Of a stretch of DNA of 64,000 bases, positions 25,091-32,249 are shown piece by piece; the stretch's first letter is position 1; each line of letters opens with the position of its first letter. The stretch comes from an uncultured Eubacterium sp. (GTDB taxonomy: Bacteria > Bacillota > Clostridia > Lachnospirales > Lachnospiraceae): NCBI GenBank assembly GCA_910586445.1, contig CAJUHV010000016.1, forward strand, positions 1-64,000, given 5' to 3'. The notes under the pieces are model-generated. The model was not told the DNA's origin. It did not search any database and saw nothing but the letters and a program-made list of their open reading frames with translations. The position numbers and the translations under genes are program-made.

Positions 25091-25366
25091 TTGGAATTTA
25101 CAACCAAGGAGGGGAGTAAAGCAGTATATGGTGGAAGTTTATTTCGGATTGAAAACGTGATTTTTGTAACCAGTCTTCGCGATGCTACATCCAAACGCAG
25201 GGAGGAAGAGCGCCGCGAAAAGAAAAAGGCTCAGAGTTTTGAACATGCATTTCAAGAGGCATGCTCCCAGGCACAGCAGCCGGAGATTTCCTATACGACA
25301 AACGGCTATACCAAATACGGAGCGGCCTACAGCTGCATTGAAAAACGAAGGGAATATATACATTAG
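25091..25366 (+). CDS. Uncharacterised small charged protein, start uncertain
   Basis: The C-terminal 65 residues look like a real protein: IFVTSLRDATSKRREEERRE followed by an Ala/Gln helix and ISYTTNGYTKYGAAY. From memory, small proteins ending in YTTNGYTK-like motifs occur in Lachnospiraceae, function unknown. The only start that covers the frame is TTG at 25091, which lacks a ribosome binding site. A strong AAGGAGGGG (25106-25113) instead precedes an ATG at 25128 in another frame that encodes MVEVYFGLKT and then stops. A frameshift near 25155 would join that start to the conserved part, so the gene may be broken here. Confidence 0.45.
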   Translation: MEFTTKEGSKAVYGGSLFRIENVIFVTSLRDATSKRREEERREKKKAQSFEHAFQEACSQAQQPEISYTTNGYTKYGAAYSCIEKRREYIH

Positions 25367-25410
25367 AAAAATTGAAACAGACATGCAGGCAGAGCACCAG
25401 AATAAGCAGG

Positions 25411-25544
25411 ATATCCCGCATAAGGTCAAATTCGAGTTCAAATAAAGTCAAATTCAAATTAAACTTGAATAAAGTCAAATTCGAATAAAAGCTTATTTGA
25501 ATAAGATGAAAGTTTGTTAGTAAAACAGATCTTATGCGGGATAT
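25411..25544. repeat. 134-bp element bounded by a 14-bp perfect inverted repeat
   Basis: ATATCCCGCATAAG (25411-25424) is the exact reverse complement of 25531-25544. Between them are several AAAGTCAAATTC and TTGAATAA direct and inverted repeats. It has no open frame. The layout is like a small non-autonomous element, but no target duplication was established. Confidence 0.55.
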
Positions 25545-25601
25545 GTTCATTACAATAACAAGTCCACATAGTGAGCTTGTTACTGTCTGCGGGGTATTCT
25601 T

Positions 25602-25636
25602 TTAGAAAGTTCGCAAGGCGGACTTTTTATTGTGTG
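25602..25636 (+). terminator. Hairpin repeat copy B, also a terminator
   Basis: AAAGTTCGC and GCGGACTTT pair around a 3-base loop, followed by TTATTGTG. It is a diverged copy of the REP-like hairpin family. It stands between the convergent small-protein gene and the minus-strand PHP gene, and may terminate from both sides. Confidence 0.6.
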
Positions 25637-25645
25637 TCAGGCAGT

Positions 25646-26500
25646 TTATTTATTTCGAAGATCTTTTAATGCTGACAGCATATCGTAGGTAATCTTCAGA
25701 TCGCCTTTTCCGACGCTGAGCTTGATATCCGGCTTGTTTGTGCCGTGAAAATCAGATCCGCCAGTTACCAGCAGCCCGAAGGAATCTGCCATCTGCCGGA
25801 AATAAATCTCGTCTTCTTTTGAGTTTTCAGAATAGACAGCCTCGATGCCGCACATGCCGGCCTCCTTCATCTCCTGAATCACCTGCTTTAGATCGGCCTC
25901 AGACAGTTTATAAAGCACCGGATGTGCTAAAACTGCCAGCCCGCCGGCTTCACGGATTAAAATGACAGCTTCTTTCGGCGATATTTTCGGCCGTTCAATA
26001 TAGCAGCGGCAGTGTTCTCCGATGTATTCAGAAAAAACCGTTTTAATATCCGGGACTTGTCCGGTTTCGCATAAAAATCTGGCAATATGCGCGCGCGTCA
26101 ATACGCTGTCCGGGGCGCGTCTGGTCAGGTCTTCCATTGTAATGGAAAAGCCTTCTTCTTGAAGGCGTTCTACCATGCGCACGTTTCTGGTAGAGCGGAA
26201 ATCGCGGAATTCTTCCAGCTTTGCACGCAGCGGCGGGTATTCTTCAGATAGATAATAGCCGAGCACATGGATCTCACAGTCTTTATATTCTGTAGAAAAT
26301 TCTACGCCCGGTACCAGCTCAATGCCCAGGTCCTCTGCGGCTGCCACAGCTTCTGCAATTCCGTCCATTGTATCATGGTCTGTCAGTGCCATGGCGCACA
26401 GCCCTGCTTTTTTTGCCTCTGCAAGCAGCGCAGACGGCGAAAAAGTACCGTCTGAGGCAGAGGAATGTACATGCATGTCTGCAATACGTGTATCTGTCAT
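25646..26500 (-). CDS. PHP-domain phosphoesterase (YciV/RNase AM-like)
   Basis: Predicted metal-dependent phosphoesterase; relatives hydrolyse nucleotides or trim RNA 5' ends. The ATG at 26500 is chosen because AGGAAGGAAG lies about ten bases upstream, giving 284 aa; a longer frame adds 11 residues without a good site. Metal ligands are visible in ADMHVHSSASDGT (about 6-18), LTDHDTMDG (about 37-45), PGVEFSTEY, LAHPVLY (about 190) and the C-terminal GGSDFHGTNKPD (about 250-261). The gene is alone on the minus strand, convergent with the upstream small genes, and divergent from infC. The substrate is not known. Confidence 0.9.
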   Translation of the reverse strand: MTDTRIADMHVHSSASDGTFSPSALLAEAKKAGLCAMALTDHDTMDGIAEAVAAAEDLGIELVPGVEFSTEYKDCEIHVLGYYLSEEYPPLRAKLEEFRDFRSTRNVRMVERLQEEGFSITMEDLTRRAPDSVLTRAHIARFLCETGQVPDIKTVFSEYIGEHCRCYIERPKISPKEAVILIREAGGLAVLAHPVLYKLSEADLKQVIQEMKEAGMCGIEAVYSENSKEDEIYFRQMADSFGLLVTGGSDFHGTNKPDIKLSVGKGDLKITYDMLSALKDLRNK

Positions 26501-26580
26501 AGTTTTATCTTCCTTCCTGATCTGCTTTTTCATGCATCATAACATATAATTTAAAAAAGGGCAAATTTTTCAAAAAACTA

Positions 26581-26609
26581 TTGACGAAAAATAGCAGGTG
26601 TGCTATTTT
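26581..26609 (+). promoter_or_regulatory. Sigma-A promoter of infC-rpmI-rplT
   Basis: TTGACG (26581-26586), 17 bases, TATTTT (26604-26609). It places the transcript start just before the L20-type leader. Confidence 0.65.
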
Positions 26610-26615
26610 AGATAT

Positions 26616-26762
26616 GTTGTGAAAACAAAGTAGGGTATCCACTCTCACCTTAGCACAAATGCGTGACTAAGCGTTTATACCGGCAGTCTGTGTTATATAC
26701 TACACACGGATTATGTCTTTGAAAGTGGATGTTCTGCCTATCCACTTTATTTTTTTGGAGGT
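26616..26762 (+). ncRNA. L20-type ribosomal leader (autoregulatory attenuator) of infC-rpmI-rplT
   Basis: The leader has the two alternative pairings expected of the Firmicute L20 leader: GTATCCACTCTCACC near 26636 can pair with the AAAGTGGAT at 26721-26729, or the latter can pair with ATCCACTTT at 26739-26747, which is followed by ATTTTTTT and so forms a terminator. In the known mechanism, excess L20 favours termination. The call rests on position, alternative structures and downstream genes, not on a covariance model. Confidence 0.8.
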
Positions 26763-26770
26763 GTAATACC

Positions 26771-27277
26771 ATTAGTGATTTAATGATTAATGAACAGATC
26801 CGTGATAGGGAAGTTCGTGTGATTGGTGAGAACGGACAGCAGCTTGGCATCATGTCCGCAAAAGAAGCAATGAAACTTGCGCAGGAGGCAGAGCTTGATT
26901 TGGTAAAGATTGCTCCGACTGCGAAACCGCCGGTATGCAAGATCATCGATTACGGCAAATACCGTTATGAGCTGACGAGAAAAGAAAAAGAAGCCAGAAA
27001 GAAGCAGAAGGTAGTAGAGCTGAAGGAAGTGCGTCTATCTCCAAATATTGATGCGAATGATTTGAATACCAAAATTAATGCTGCCAGAAAATTTATTTCA
27101 AAAGGGAACAAGGTAAAGGTAACGCTTCGTTTCCGTGGACGTGAGATGGCCCATATGCAGTCCAGCAAGCACATCCTGGATGATATCGCAAAGGAGCTGG
27201 AAGAGGTCGCTGTAGTGGAAAAGGCACCGAAGGTGGAAGGGCGCGCGATCAGCATGGTGCTGGCAGAGAAAAAATAA
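26771..27277 (+). CDS. infC: Translation initiation factor IF-3, ATT start
   Basis: Prevents premature subunit joining and checks start-codon choice. The start is read as ATT at 26771: GGAGGTG (26757-26763) lies seven bases upstream, and the protein then begins ISDLMINEQIRDREVRVI, the usual IF-3 N-terminus. A longer frame from ATG 26729 runs through the leader terminator, and ATG 26783 would cut the conserved start. AUU starts are known to let IF-3 repress its own synthesis. The 168-aa length and the C-terminal KVKVTLRFRGREMAHMQ are typical. It leads the infC-rpmI-rplT operon. Confidence 0.95.
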   Translation: MSDLMINEQIRDREVRVIGENGQQLGIMSAKEAMKLAQEAELDLVKIAPTAKPPVCKIIDYGKYRYELTRKEKEARKKQKVVELKEVRLSPNIDANDLNTKINAARKFISKGNKVKVTLRFRGREMAHMQSSKHILDDIAKELEEVAVVEKAPKVEGRAISMVLAEKK

Positions 27278-27336
27278 GAAGATCATAATAACAGCCATAT
27301 TGGATGTCATAATGAATGATAAGGAGGTAGTTTACA

Positions 27337-27534
27337 ATGCCAAAAATGAAAACAAAAAGATCAGCTGCGAAACGCTTTAAAGTGACAGGAACAGGTAAAT
27401 TAAAACGGAATAAAGCTTACCGGAGGCATATCTTGACCAAGAAGTCTCCAAAGACAAAGAGAAATCTCAGAAAAGCAGCACTCGTAGATGAAACAAATGT
27501 AAAGAGCATGAAGCGGATTTTACCATACATCTAA
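27337..27534 (+). CDS. rpmI: 50S ribosomal protein L35
   Basis: 65-aa basic protein of the large subunit. MPKMKTKRSAAKRFKVTGTG is the family signature, and RRHILTKKSPKTKRNLRKA completes it. AAGGAGG precedes the ATG. It lies between infC and rplT, the conserved order, 29 bases from rplT. Confidence 0.98.
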   Translation: MPKMKTKRSAAKRFKVTGTGKLKRNKAYRRHILTKKSPKTKRNLRKAALVDETNVKSMKRILPYI

Positions 27535-27563
27535 ACATCTAATAGAGAAGGAGGAGATCAGAC

Positions 27564-27920
27564 ATGGCAAGAGTAAAAGGCGGCTTAAACGCTAAGAGAA
27601 AGCATAAAAAAATATTAAAACTGGCAAAGGGCTACAGAGGCGCACGTTCCAAACAGTATCGTGTAGCAAAACAGTCGGTTATGAGAGCGCTTGCAAGCTC
27701 TTATAAAGGACGTAAGGAAAGAAAGAGACAGTTCCGCAGCCTGTGGATTGCACGTATCAATGCAGCAGCAAGGATGAACGGCATTTCCTACAGTAAGTTT
27801 ATGTATGGCTTAAAGCTTGCAAATATTGATTTAAACCGCAAAGTACTGGCAGACATGGCTGTCAATGATGCTGAAGGCTTTGCAAAGCTGGCAGAAATTG
27901 CAAAAGAAAAAGCAGCTTAA
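27564..27920 (+). CDS. rplT: 50S ribosomal protein L20
   Basis: 118-aa early-assembly protein that binds 23S rRNA and, in Firmicutes, represses its own operon through the leader. ARVKGGLNAKRKHKKILKLA and RKERKRQFRSLWIARINAA are family hallmarks. AAGGAGGAG precedes the ATG. A strong terminator follows the stop. Confidence 0.98.
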   Translation: MARVKGGLNAKRKHKKILKLAKGYRGARSKQYRVAKQSVMRALASSYKGRKERKRQFRSLWIARINAAARMNGISYSKFMYGLKLANIDLNRKVLADMAVNDAEGFAKLAEIAKEKAA

Positions 27921-27935
27921 TTGAATGTATACTGT

Positions 27936-27968
27936 CCCTCGTAAACATCGTTTGCGGGGGCCTTTTTA
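27936..27968 (+). terminator. Intrinsic terminator after rplT
   Basis: CCCTCGTAAAC (27936-27946) pairs over 11 bases, with two G-T pairs, with GTTTGCGGGGG (27950-27960) around a 3-base loop, followed by CCTTTTTAT. Confidence 0.9.
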
Positions 27969-28029
27969 TATACGCGGATGCGGAAAGCAGATATGCAGCT
28001 GGAGCGCGCGGGTAGGGAGAGATGAATCT

Positions 28030-28554
28030 GTGAAAGAATCGTTTGAAAAGAATAAAAAGGGAATCCTGCTTATGCTTGCAGCAGCTGCACTGGCATGTGT
28101 AGGACAGCTGTTTTGGAAACTGTCGGCTGAGAGCGGTGTGTGGTATATGCTGCTTGGTTTTGCTTTATACGGGCTGGGCGCGGTTTTTATGCTGACTGCA
28201 TACCGGTTCGGGAGCGTATCGGTCTTACAGCCTATGATGAGCGCCAATTATGCGCTGAGTGCGGTGCTGGGTATTTTTGTGCTTCAGGAAAAAATCTCGG
28301 CATTAAAAGTGATCGGCATTTTTGTGATTACGACAGGCGTGATCCTGGTCGGAGGCGGTGATACGCAGGACGACTGCAGGGCACAAAACAAAAGTGAGTT
28401 ACAAAATGGAAGTAATGTGCAGAACAGGATTGATGCACAAAAAGGAAATGAGATACTGGCTGGAAATGATGTGCAGGATGGCAGTGAGCCGCAAAAAAGC
28501 AGTGATACACAGGATGTCAGATATGTATACAGCAGCGGAGGTGACAAGAAGTGA
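28030..28554 (+). CDS. EamA/SMR-like four-helix transporter subunit with hydrophilic tail
   Basis: Half-size drug/metabolite transporter. The GTG at 28030 is preferred, with GGGAGAG about eight bases upstream, since the longer frame reads through the rplT terminator. Four hydrophobic helices lie at about residues 12-30, 38-58, 66-88 and 94-112. QPMMSANYALSAVLGIFVLQEK and KVIGIFVITTGVILVGG are typical EamA repeats. The last 60 residues are a hydrophilic tail of imperfect repeats such as QNGSNVQN and QDGSEPQKS, unusual for this family. The stop overlaps the start of the next gene by four bases, so the two probably form a heterodimeric flippase or efflux pair. The substrate is unknown; ArnE/ArnF-type lipid-linked sugar flippases are one comparison. 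Confidence 0.8.
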   Translation: MKESFEKNKKGILLMLAAAALACVGQLFWKLSAESGVWYMLLGFALYGLGAVFMLTAYRFGSVSVLQPMMSANYALSAVLGIFVLQEKISALKVIGIFVITTGVILVGGGDTQDDCRAQNKSELQNGSNVQNRIDAQKGNEILAGNDVQDGSEPQKSSDTQDVRYVYSSGGDKK

Positions 28555-28874
28555 TAAATTATGTACTGATCGTATGCATGACGCTTATGGGCTCGGCAGC
28601 CTCTATATTTTTTAAAAGAGCCTCCGGCAGCGAAGGCATTTTAAAATTAATTATGAATATAAATCTGTATATCGGCGGATTTTTGTATGTGGCGGCGGCG
28701 GTAAATATTATTGTACTGCGGTCTTTGGACTATTCGGTTGTACTGCCGCTTTCTTCGGTAACTTATATCTGGACAATGGTATTATCTTATTTCATATTAA
28801 AAGAGAGCATTACGGCCAGAAAATTAGCAGGCGTGTTCTGTATTGTAGCCGGAGCCGTGTGCGTGGCAGTCTGA
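28551..28874 (+). CDS. EamA/SMR-like four-helix transporter subunit
   Basis: 107-aa membrane protein with four hydrophobic helices and little else: NYVLIVCMTLMGSAASIFFKR at the start, a central NINLYIGGFLYVAAAVNIIVL, VVLPLSSVTYIWTMVLSYFIL, and AGVFCIVAGAVCVAV at the end. The Pro-Leu-Ser-Ser motif in helix three and the ILKE segment are typical of EamA/SMR halves. The GTG start overlaps the upstream gene (GTGA). It is the likely partner of that gene. The three tandem hairpin repeats follow it. Confidence 0.82.
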   Translation: MINYVLIVCMTLMGSAASIFFKRASGSEGILKLIMNINLYIGGFLYVAAAVNIIVLRSLDYSVVLPLSSVTYIWTMVLSYFILKESITARKLAGVFCIVAGAVCVAV

Positions 28875-28902
28875 ATACGAGGACTGCCGGCTTTATGATT
28901 AA

Positions 28903-29022
28903 TTCATGACAATAGAAAGTTCGCGCAGCGTGCTTTCTATAGTTCATGACAATAGAAAGTTCGCGCAGCGTGCTTTCTATAGTTTATGACAATAGAAAGT
29001 TCGCGCAGCGTGCTTTCTATTG
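28903..29022 (+). repeat. Three tandem 40-bp copies of the REP-like hairpin
   Basis: Units at 28903-28942, 28943-28982 and 28983-29022 are nearly identical. Each holds AATAGAAAG, a TTCGCGCAGCGTG core and CTTTCTAT, which folds with 4 A-T/G-C outer pairs plus flanks, one G-T, one mismatch, and a CGC/GCG inner stem. The third copy contains the stop codon of the minus-strand AraC gene. The tandem set lies between convergent genes and may act as a bidirectional terminator. Confidence 0.95.
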
Positions 29023-29844
29023 TTTGGCCTGCTTAAATTCTCTTGGCGAAATTCCTTTTGCTTTTTTAAATGCCTTTGAGAAATACAGGCTGCTGTCAAA
29101 GCCTACCGAATTGGCGATTGCCGTAATGGACAGGCTGGTGTGTGACAGCAGGTAGCATGCCTGCTTGATCCGAAACTGTGTCAGGTATTCTTTCGGTGAA
29201 AGCTGCAGGACGATTTCAAAAGAACGGAACAGGTGGCTGCGGCTCAAACCGACATAATCTGCGATATCTTCAACTGTAATAGGATAAGAGTAGTGGGCTG
29301 CAATATATTCGATTGCTTTCTGCACATAAGTATTATAATTGTTCTGCACCGGAGTATGGCCTGCGCCTTTTAAATAAAGTGCGAGGGTTGTATACAGCCT
29401 GCCCGTCATCTCTACTGCGCTTTCAAAATCGTTGCCGCGCACATCGTATATATGCAGGAGCTGGTGCATAATATCTTCTCCATAAGGGGTATTGGCGATT
29501 ACCGGATGGGCGGGCGTAAAGTCCGTAGCTTTTAATATAATAGAAGCATCCGAGCCGTTAAATCCGACCCACGCATATTCCCACGGCTCTTCTGCATCGG
29601 CAGTATATGCCGCCTCTGCACCCGGATAAATTAAAAAGGAATCTCCGGCATGCAGCTCGTAGGATTTCTGTTTTACAGTCAGGCAGCCGTTTCCCGAAAT
29701 AATATGATGGATCAGATAATGGTCACGTACGCCGGGGCCCCATTGATACTGGGGACCGCATTTTTGATATCCGACATTGTATACGGCTAAAGACACGAGT
29801 TCTTTTTCAGTAGATTTATACGAGTTTTTATAATTGGTATTCAT
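29017..29844 (-). CDS. AraC-family transcriptional regulator with cupin sensor domain
   Basis: Predicted sugar- or metabolite-responsive activator. Residues about 20-150 form a cupin-like ligand domain (HHIISGNGCLTV, GDSFLIYPGAEAAYTA). Residues about 175-275 hold two helix-turn-helix units, with TVEDIADYVGLSRSHLFRSF and the conserved SITAIANSVGFDSSLYFSKAF plus GISPREFK. AGGAGG lies about ten bases before the ATG. Its stop codon and last two residues (KQ) lie within the third hairpin repeat. It is divergent from galE; no regulated sugar operon adjoins it, so the target is unknown. Confidence 0.9.
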   Translation of the reverse strand: MNTNYKNSYKSTEKELVSLAVYNVGYQKCGPQYQWGPGVRDHYLIHHIISGNGCLTVKQKSYELHAGDSFLIYPGAEAAYTADAEEPWEYAWVGFNGSDASIILKATDFTPAHPVIANTPYGEDIMHQLLHIYDVRGNDFESAVEMTGRLYTTLALYLKGAGHTPVQNNYNTYVQKAIEYIAAHYSYPITVEDIADYVGLSRSHLFRSFEIVLQLSPKEYLTQFRIKQACYLLSHTSLSITAIANSVGFDSSLYFSKAFKKAKGISPREFKQAKQ

Positions 29845-29929
29845 AGCTTGAGATTCCTCCTAAGTCGGCTTGTGACTGCCGGGTATCATTTGTCTGCGCT
29901 GTGGGATGCGGGAATCCCTTTGGGTATAG

Positions 29930-29958
29930 ATTATAATATGGTCTGTGTCTAAATGCAA
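29930..29958 (-). promoter_or_regulatory. Sigma-A promoter of the AraC-family gene
   Basis: On the minus strand: TTGCAT (29958-29953), a 17-base spacer, and a perfect TATAAT (29935-29930). It gives a leader of about 80 bases to the ATG at 29844. Confidence 0.7.
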
Positions 29959-30081
29959 CAAAATTACATATTTATTACACATTTTTTTCTATACTTTTTC
30001 AGAAAATAAGGATAAACTAAAATCAATAAGAAGCTTCAATAAGAAACTTCAATAAGAAACGATCAGAAGGGAGAACGAATA

Positions 30082-31098
30082 ATGGCAATCTTAGTTACAG
30101 GCGGGGCGGGCTATATCGGCAGCCATACATGCGTAGAGCTGTTGAATGCAGGCTATGAAGTAGTAGTTTTAGATAATTTGAGCAATGCAAGTGAAAAATC
30201 TCTGGACAGGGTGGCAGAACTGACTGGAAAGAGCGTGAAATTTTACAAAGGCGATATTTTAGACAGAGATCTTTTAGGGCAGCTGTTTACGGAAAATACG
30301 ATTGATAGCTGCATACATTTTGCAGGCTTAAAGGCAGTCGGCGAATCCGTGCAGAAGCCATGGGAGTATTATAACAATAATATAGCAGGTACGCTGACAC
30401 TCGTAGAGGCAATGAACAGGCATAACTGCAAAAACATCATCTTTTCATCTTCTTCAACCGTATATGGCAATCCGGCACAGATTCCGATTACGGAGGAATG
30501 CCCGAAAGGACAGTGCACCAATCCATACGGCTGGACAAAGTCTATGCTGGAGCAGATCCTGACGGATATCCAGAAGGCAGATCCACAGTGGAATGTTATC
30601 CTGCTGCGCTACTTTAACCCGATCGGTGCACATAAGAGCGGACGGATGGGAGAAAATCCAAACGGCATTCCAAACAACCTTATGCCGTATATTACACAGG
30701 TTGCTGTCGGCAAATTAAAAGAGCTGGGCGTATTTGGCGATGACTACGATACGCCGGACGGAACAGGCGTCAGGGATTATATCCATGTCGTAGACCTAGC
30801 AGTCGGCCATGTAAAGGCACTCAAGAAGGTAGAAGAAAATGCAGGACTTAGTATTTACAATCTGGGAACCGGACAGGGCTACAGCGTATTGGACATCGTG
30901 AAGAATTTTGAAAAGGCAAACGGCGTAAAGATTCCATATTCCATCAAGCCGCGCCGTGCAGGAGACATTGCAGCCTGCTACTCAAATGCGGATAAGGCAG
31001 AGAAGGAGCTGGGATGGAAGGCAGAGAATGGCATTTTAGAGATGTGCGAAGATTCCTGGAGATGGCAGAAGAATAATCCGAATGGATACGAAGATTAG
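30082..31098 (+). CDS. galE: UDP-glucose 4-epimerase
   Basis: Interconverts UDP-glucose and UDP-galactose for the Leloir pathway and surface glycans. VTGGAGYIGSHTCVELL (about 5-21) binds NAD; the catalytic YxxxK is in NPYGWTKSMLEQ (about 149-160), with the preceding Ser in FSSSSTVYG. ARRAGD-like PRRAGDIAACYSNADKA near the C-terminus is the usual substrate-binding end. The 338-aa length is normal. GGGAGAACG precedes the ATG. In the 237 bases between this gene and the AraC gene the only clear element is the AraC promoter; just before galE there are three CAATAAGAA-type direct repeats. It is monocistronic by layout, followed by tRNA-Glu. Confidence 0.96.
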   Translation: MAILVTGGAGYIGSHTCVELLNAGYEVVVLDNLSNASEKSLDRVAELTGKSVKFYKGDILDRDLLGQLFTENTIDSCIHFAGLKAVGESVQKPWEYYNNNIAGTLTLVEAMNRHNCKNIIFSSSSTVYGNPAQIPITEECPKGQCTNPYGWTKSMLEQILTDIQKADPQWNVILLRYFNPIGAHKSGRMGENPNGIPNNLMPYITQVAVGKLKELGVFGDDYDTPDGTGVRDYIHVVDLAVGHVKALKKVEENAGLSIYNLGTGQGYSVLDIVKNFEKANGVKIPYSIKPRRAGDIAACYSNADKAEKELGWKAENGILEMCEDSWRWQKNNPNGYED

Positions 31099-31244
31099 AA
31101 CCAGGCAGCAAACATATATTGTATATAATAGAAAAAATAAGCCTGCCTCCCGGATCTATACAGGTACGGGAGGCAGAAAAACAGCTTCTGATTTCTAAGA
31201 ACGCAAAAAGTACAAAAAAATTTCAAAAAATTTCAAAAAAGGGC

Positions 31245-31273
31245 TTGCAATTTTATACAGGCCGTGGTATTAT
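31245..31273 (+). promoter_or_regulatory. Sigma-A promoter of tRNA-Glu
   Basis: TTGCAA (31245-31250), 17 bases, TATTAT (31268-31273), ending 18 bases before the mature tRNA. Confidence 0.75.
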
Positions 31274-31291
31274 AATTTCAGTTCAAGAAAT

Positions 31292-31363
31292 GGTCCGTTG
31301 GTCAAGCGGTCAAGACGCCGCCCTCTCACGGCGGAAACACGGGTTCGATTCCCGTACGGACTG
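31292..31363 (+). tRNA. tRNA-Glu (anticodon CTC)
   Basis: A 72-base cloverleaf: acceptor GGTCCGT pairs with ACGGACT; anticodon stem CCGCC/GGCGG encloses the loop CTCTCAC, anticodon CTC, reading GAG; T-arm CGGGTTCGATTCCCG; discriminator G. CCA is not encoded (GCT... follows). It has its own promoter and a hairpin 33 bases downstream. Confidence 0.96.
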
Positions 31364-31395
31364 CTCAGAGTAAAATTTTAATGAAAGCGGGAATG

Positions 31396-31441
31396 ACGCC
31401 GGAGATGTTGGTAATCCAATATTTCCGGCGTTGTGTATTTT
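31396..31441 (+). terminator. Hairpin downstream of tRNA-Glu
   Basis: ACGCCGGAGATGTTGG (31396-31411) pairs over 16 positions, with two G-T pairs, with 31416-31431 around a TAAT loop, followed by TGTGTATTTT. It probably ends the tRNA transcript. Confidence 0.7.
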
Positions 31442-31545
31442 GGATAAAATACTGATTGCGCAAAGAGACTGCCCCGATCCCACATGAAATACAGGTCAGC
31501 TTGTCTGAACTTTTACAAATAGTATCAGTTTTTTTCGGTATTTGC

Positions 31546-31574
31546 TTGCATTTTCCAATGGAAAGTGCTATCTT
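31546..31574 (+). promoter_or_regulatory. Sigma-A promoter of the rimP-nusA-infB operon
   Basis: TTGCAT (31546-31551), 17 bases, TATCTT (31569-31574). The 31442-31545 stretch before it shows nothing else I can name. Confidence 0.6.
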
Positions 31575-31600
31575 AATAAATAAGAATATAGAAACTATTA

Positions 31601-31630
31601 ATTGAGAGTGGATTTCGGTCCACTCTCAAT
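31601..31630 (+). promoter_or_regulatory. Leader hairpin upstream of rimP
   Basis: ATTGAGAGTGGA and TCCACTCTCAAT form a perfect 12-bp stem with a TTTCGG loop. There is no T-run, so it is not a terminator. It lies about 20 bases into the predicted transcript and may be a 5' stabiliser or a protein-binding leader element. Confidence 0.6.
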
Positions 31631-31746
31631 TCGCGTTGTACTGCAAAAATGCACTTCATCTGAACAGAAATCAGAATTCTGTGCGGATGCTGTATGTTCA
31701 AATGCGTTTGGCGCAGCGCCGGAGTTCGGCATAAGGAGGTGTAGAG

Positions 31747-32214
31747 ATGTCTAGAAGAGAGGAATATGAACAGAAAACGGAAGGACTGCTTTTGCCAATA
31801 TTGGAAAAATATCATTATGAATTGGTAGATGTGGAATATGTGAAAGAGGGGAGCGGCTGGTTTCTGCGGGCTTATATAGATAAGGAAGGCGGAATCACCG
31901 TAGATGACTGCGAAAAAGTCGCAAGGGAAATGAATCCGATATTGGATGAGCTGGATTATATTGATGGTTCGTACACCTTCGAAATCAGTTCTCCGGGACT
32001 CGGCAGGCCGTTAAAAAAAGAGAAAGATTATATCAGAAATCTTGGGAAAAATGTGGAAATTCGGACGTATCGCCCGATTGAACACAAGAAAGAATTTCTT
32101 GGGAGCCTTAGGGCATATGACGATAAGACGGTCACGATTGTCACCGAAGAAGATGTGGAATTGGCATTTGAGAAAAAAGACATTGCCCTGATCCGTCAGG
32201 CATTGGATTTTTAG
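31747..32214 (+). CDS. rimP: Ribosome maturation factor RimP
   Basis: Needed for 30S subunit maturation. The 155-aa length is normal. YHYELVDVEYVKEGSGWFLRAYIDKEGGI and the DCEKVAREMNPILDE plus FEISSPGLGRPLK segments are the family core; a C-terminal SH3-like domain starts near 90. AAGGAGGTG precedes the ATG. It is the first gene of the nusA-infB operon, 35 bases before nusA. Confidence 0.96.
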   Translation: MSRREEYEQKTEGLLLPILEKYHYELVDVEYVKEGSGWFLRAYIDKEGGITVDDCEKVAREMNPILDELDYIDGSYTFEISSPGLGRPLKKEKDYIRNLGKNVEIRTYRPIEHKKEFLGSLRAYDDKTVTIVTEEDVELAFEKKDIALIRQALDF

Positions 32215-32249
32215 TGCGGCAGTACACATAGATTTAGGAGGAGCGGAAA

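Noticed and set aside
28903..29022. CRISPR array from the three 40-bp units
   Set aside because: Units abut directly without spacers; single copies of the same unit occur at other gene ends.
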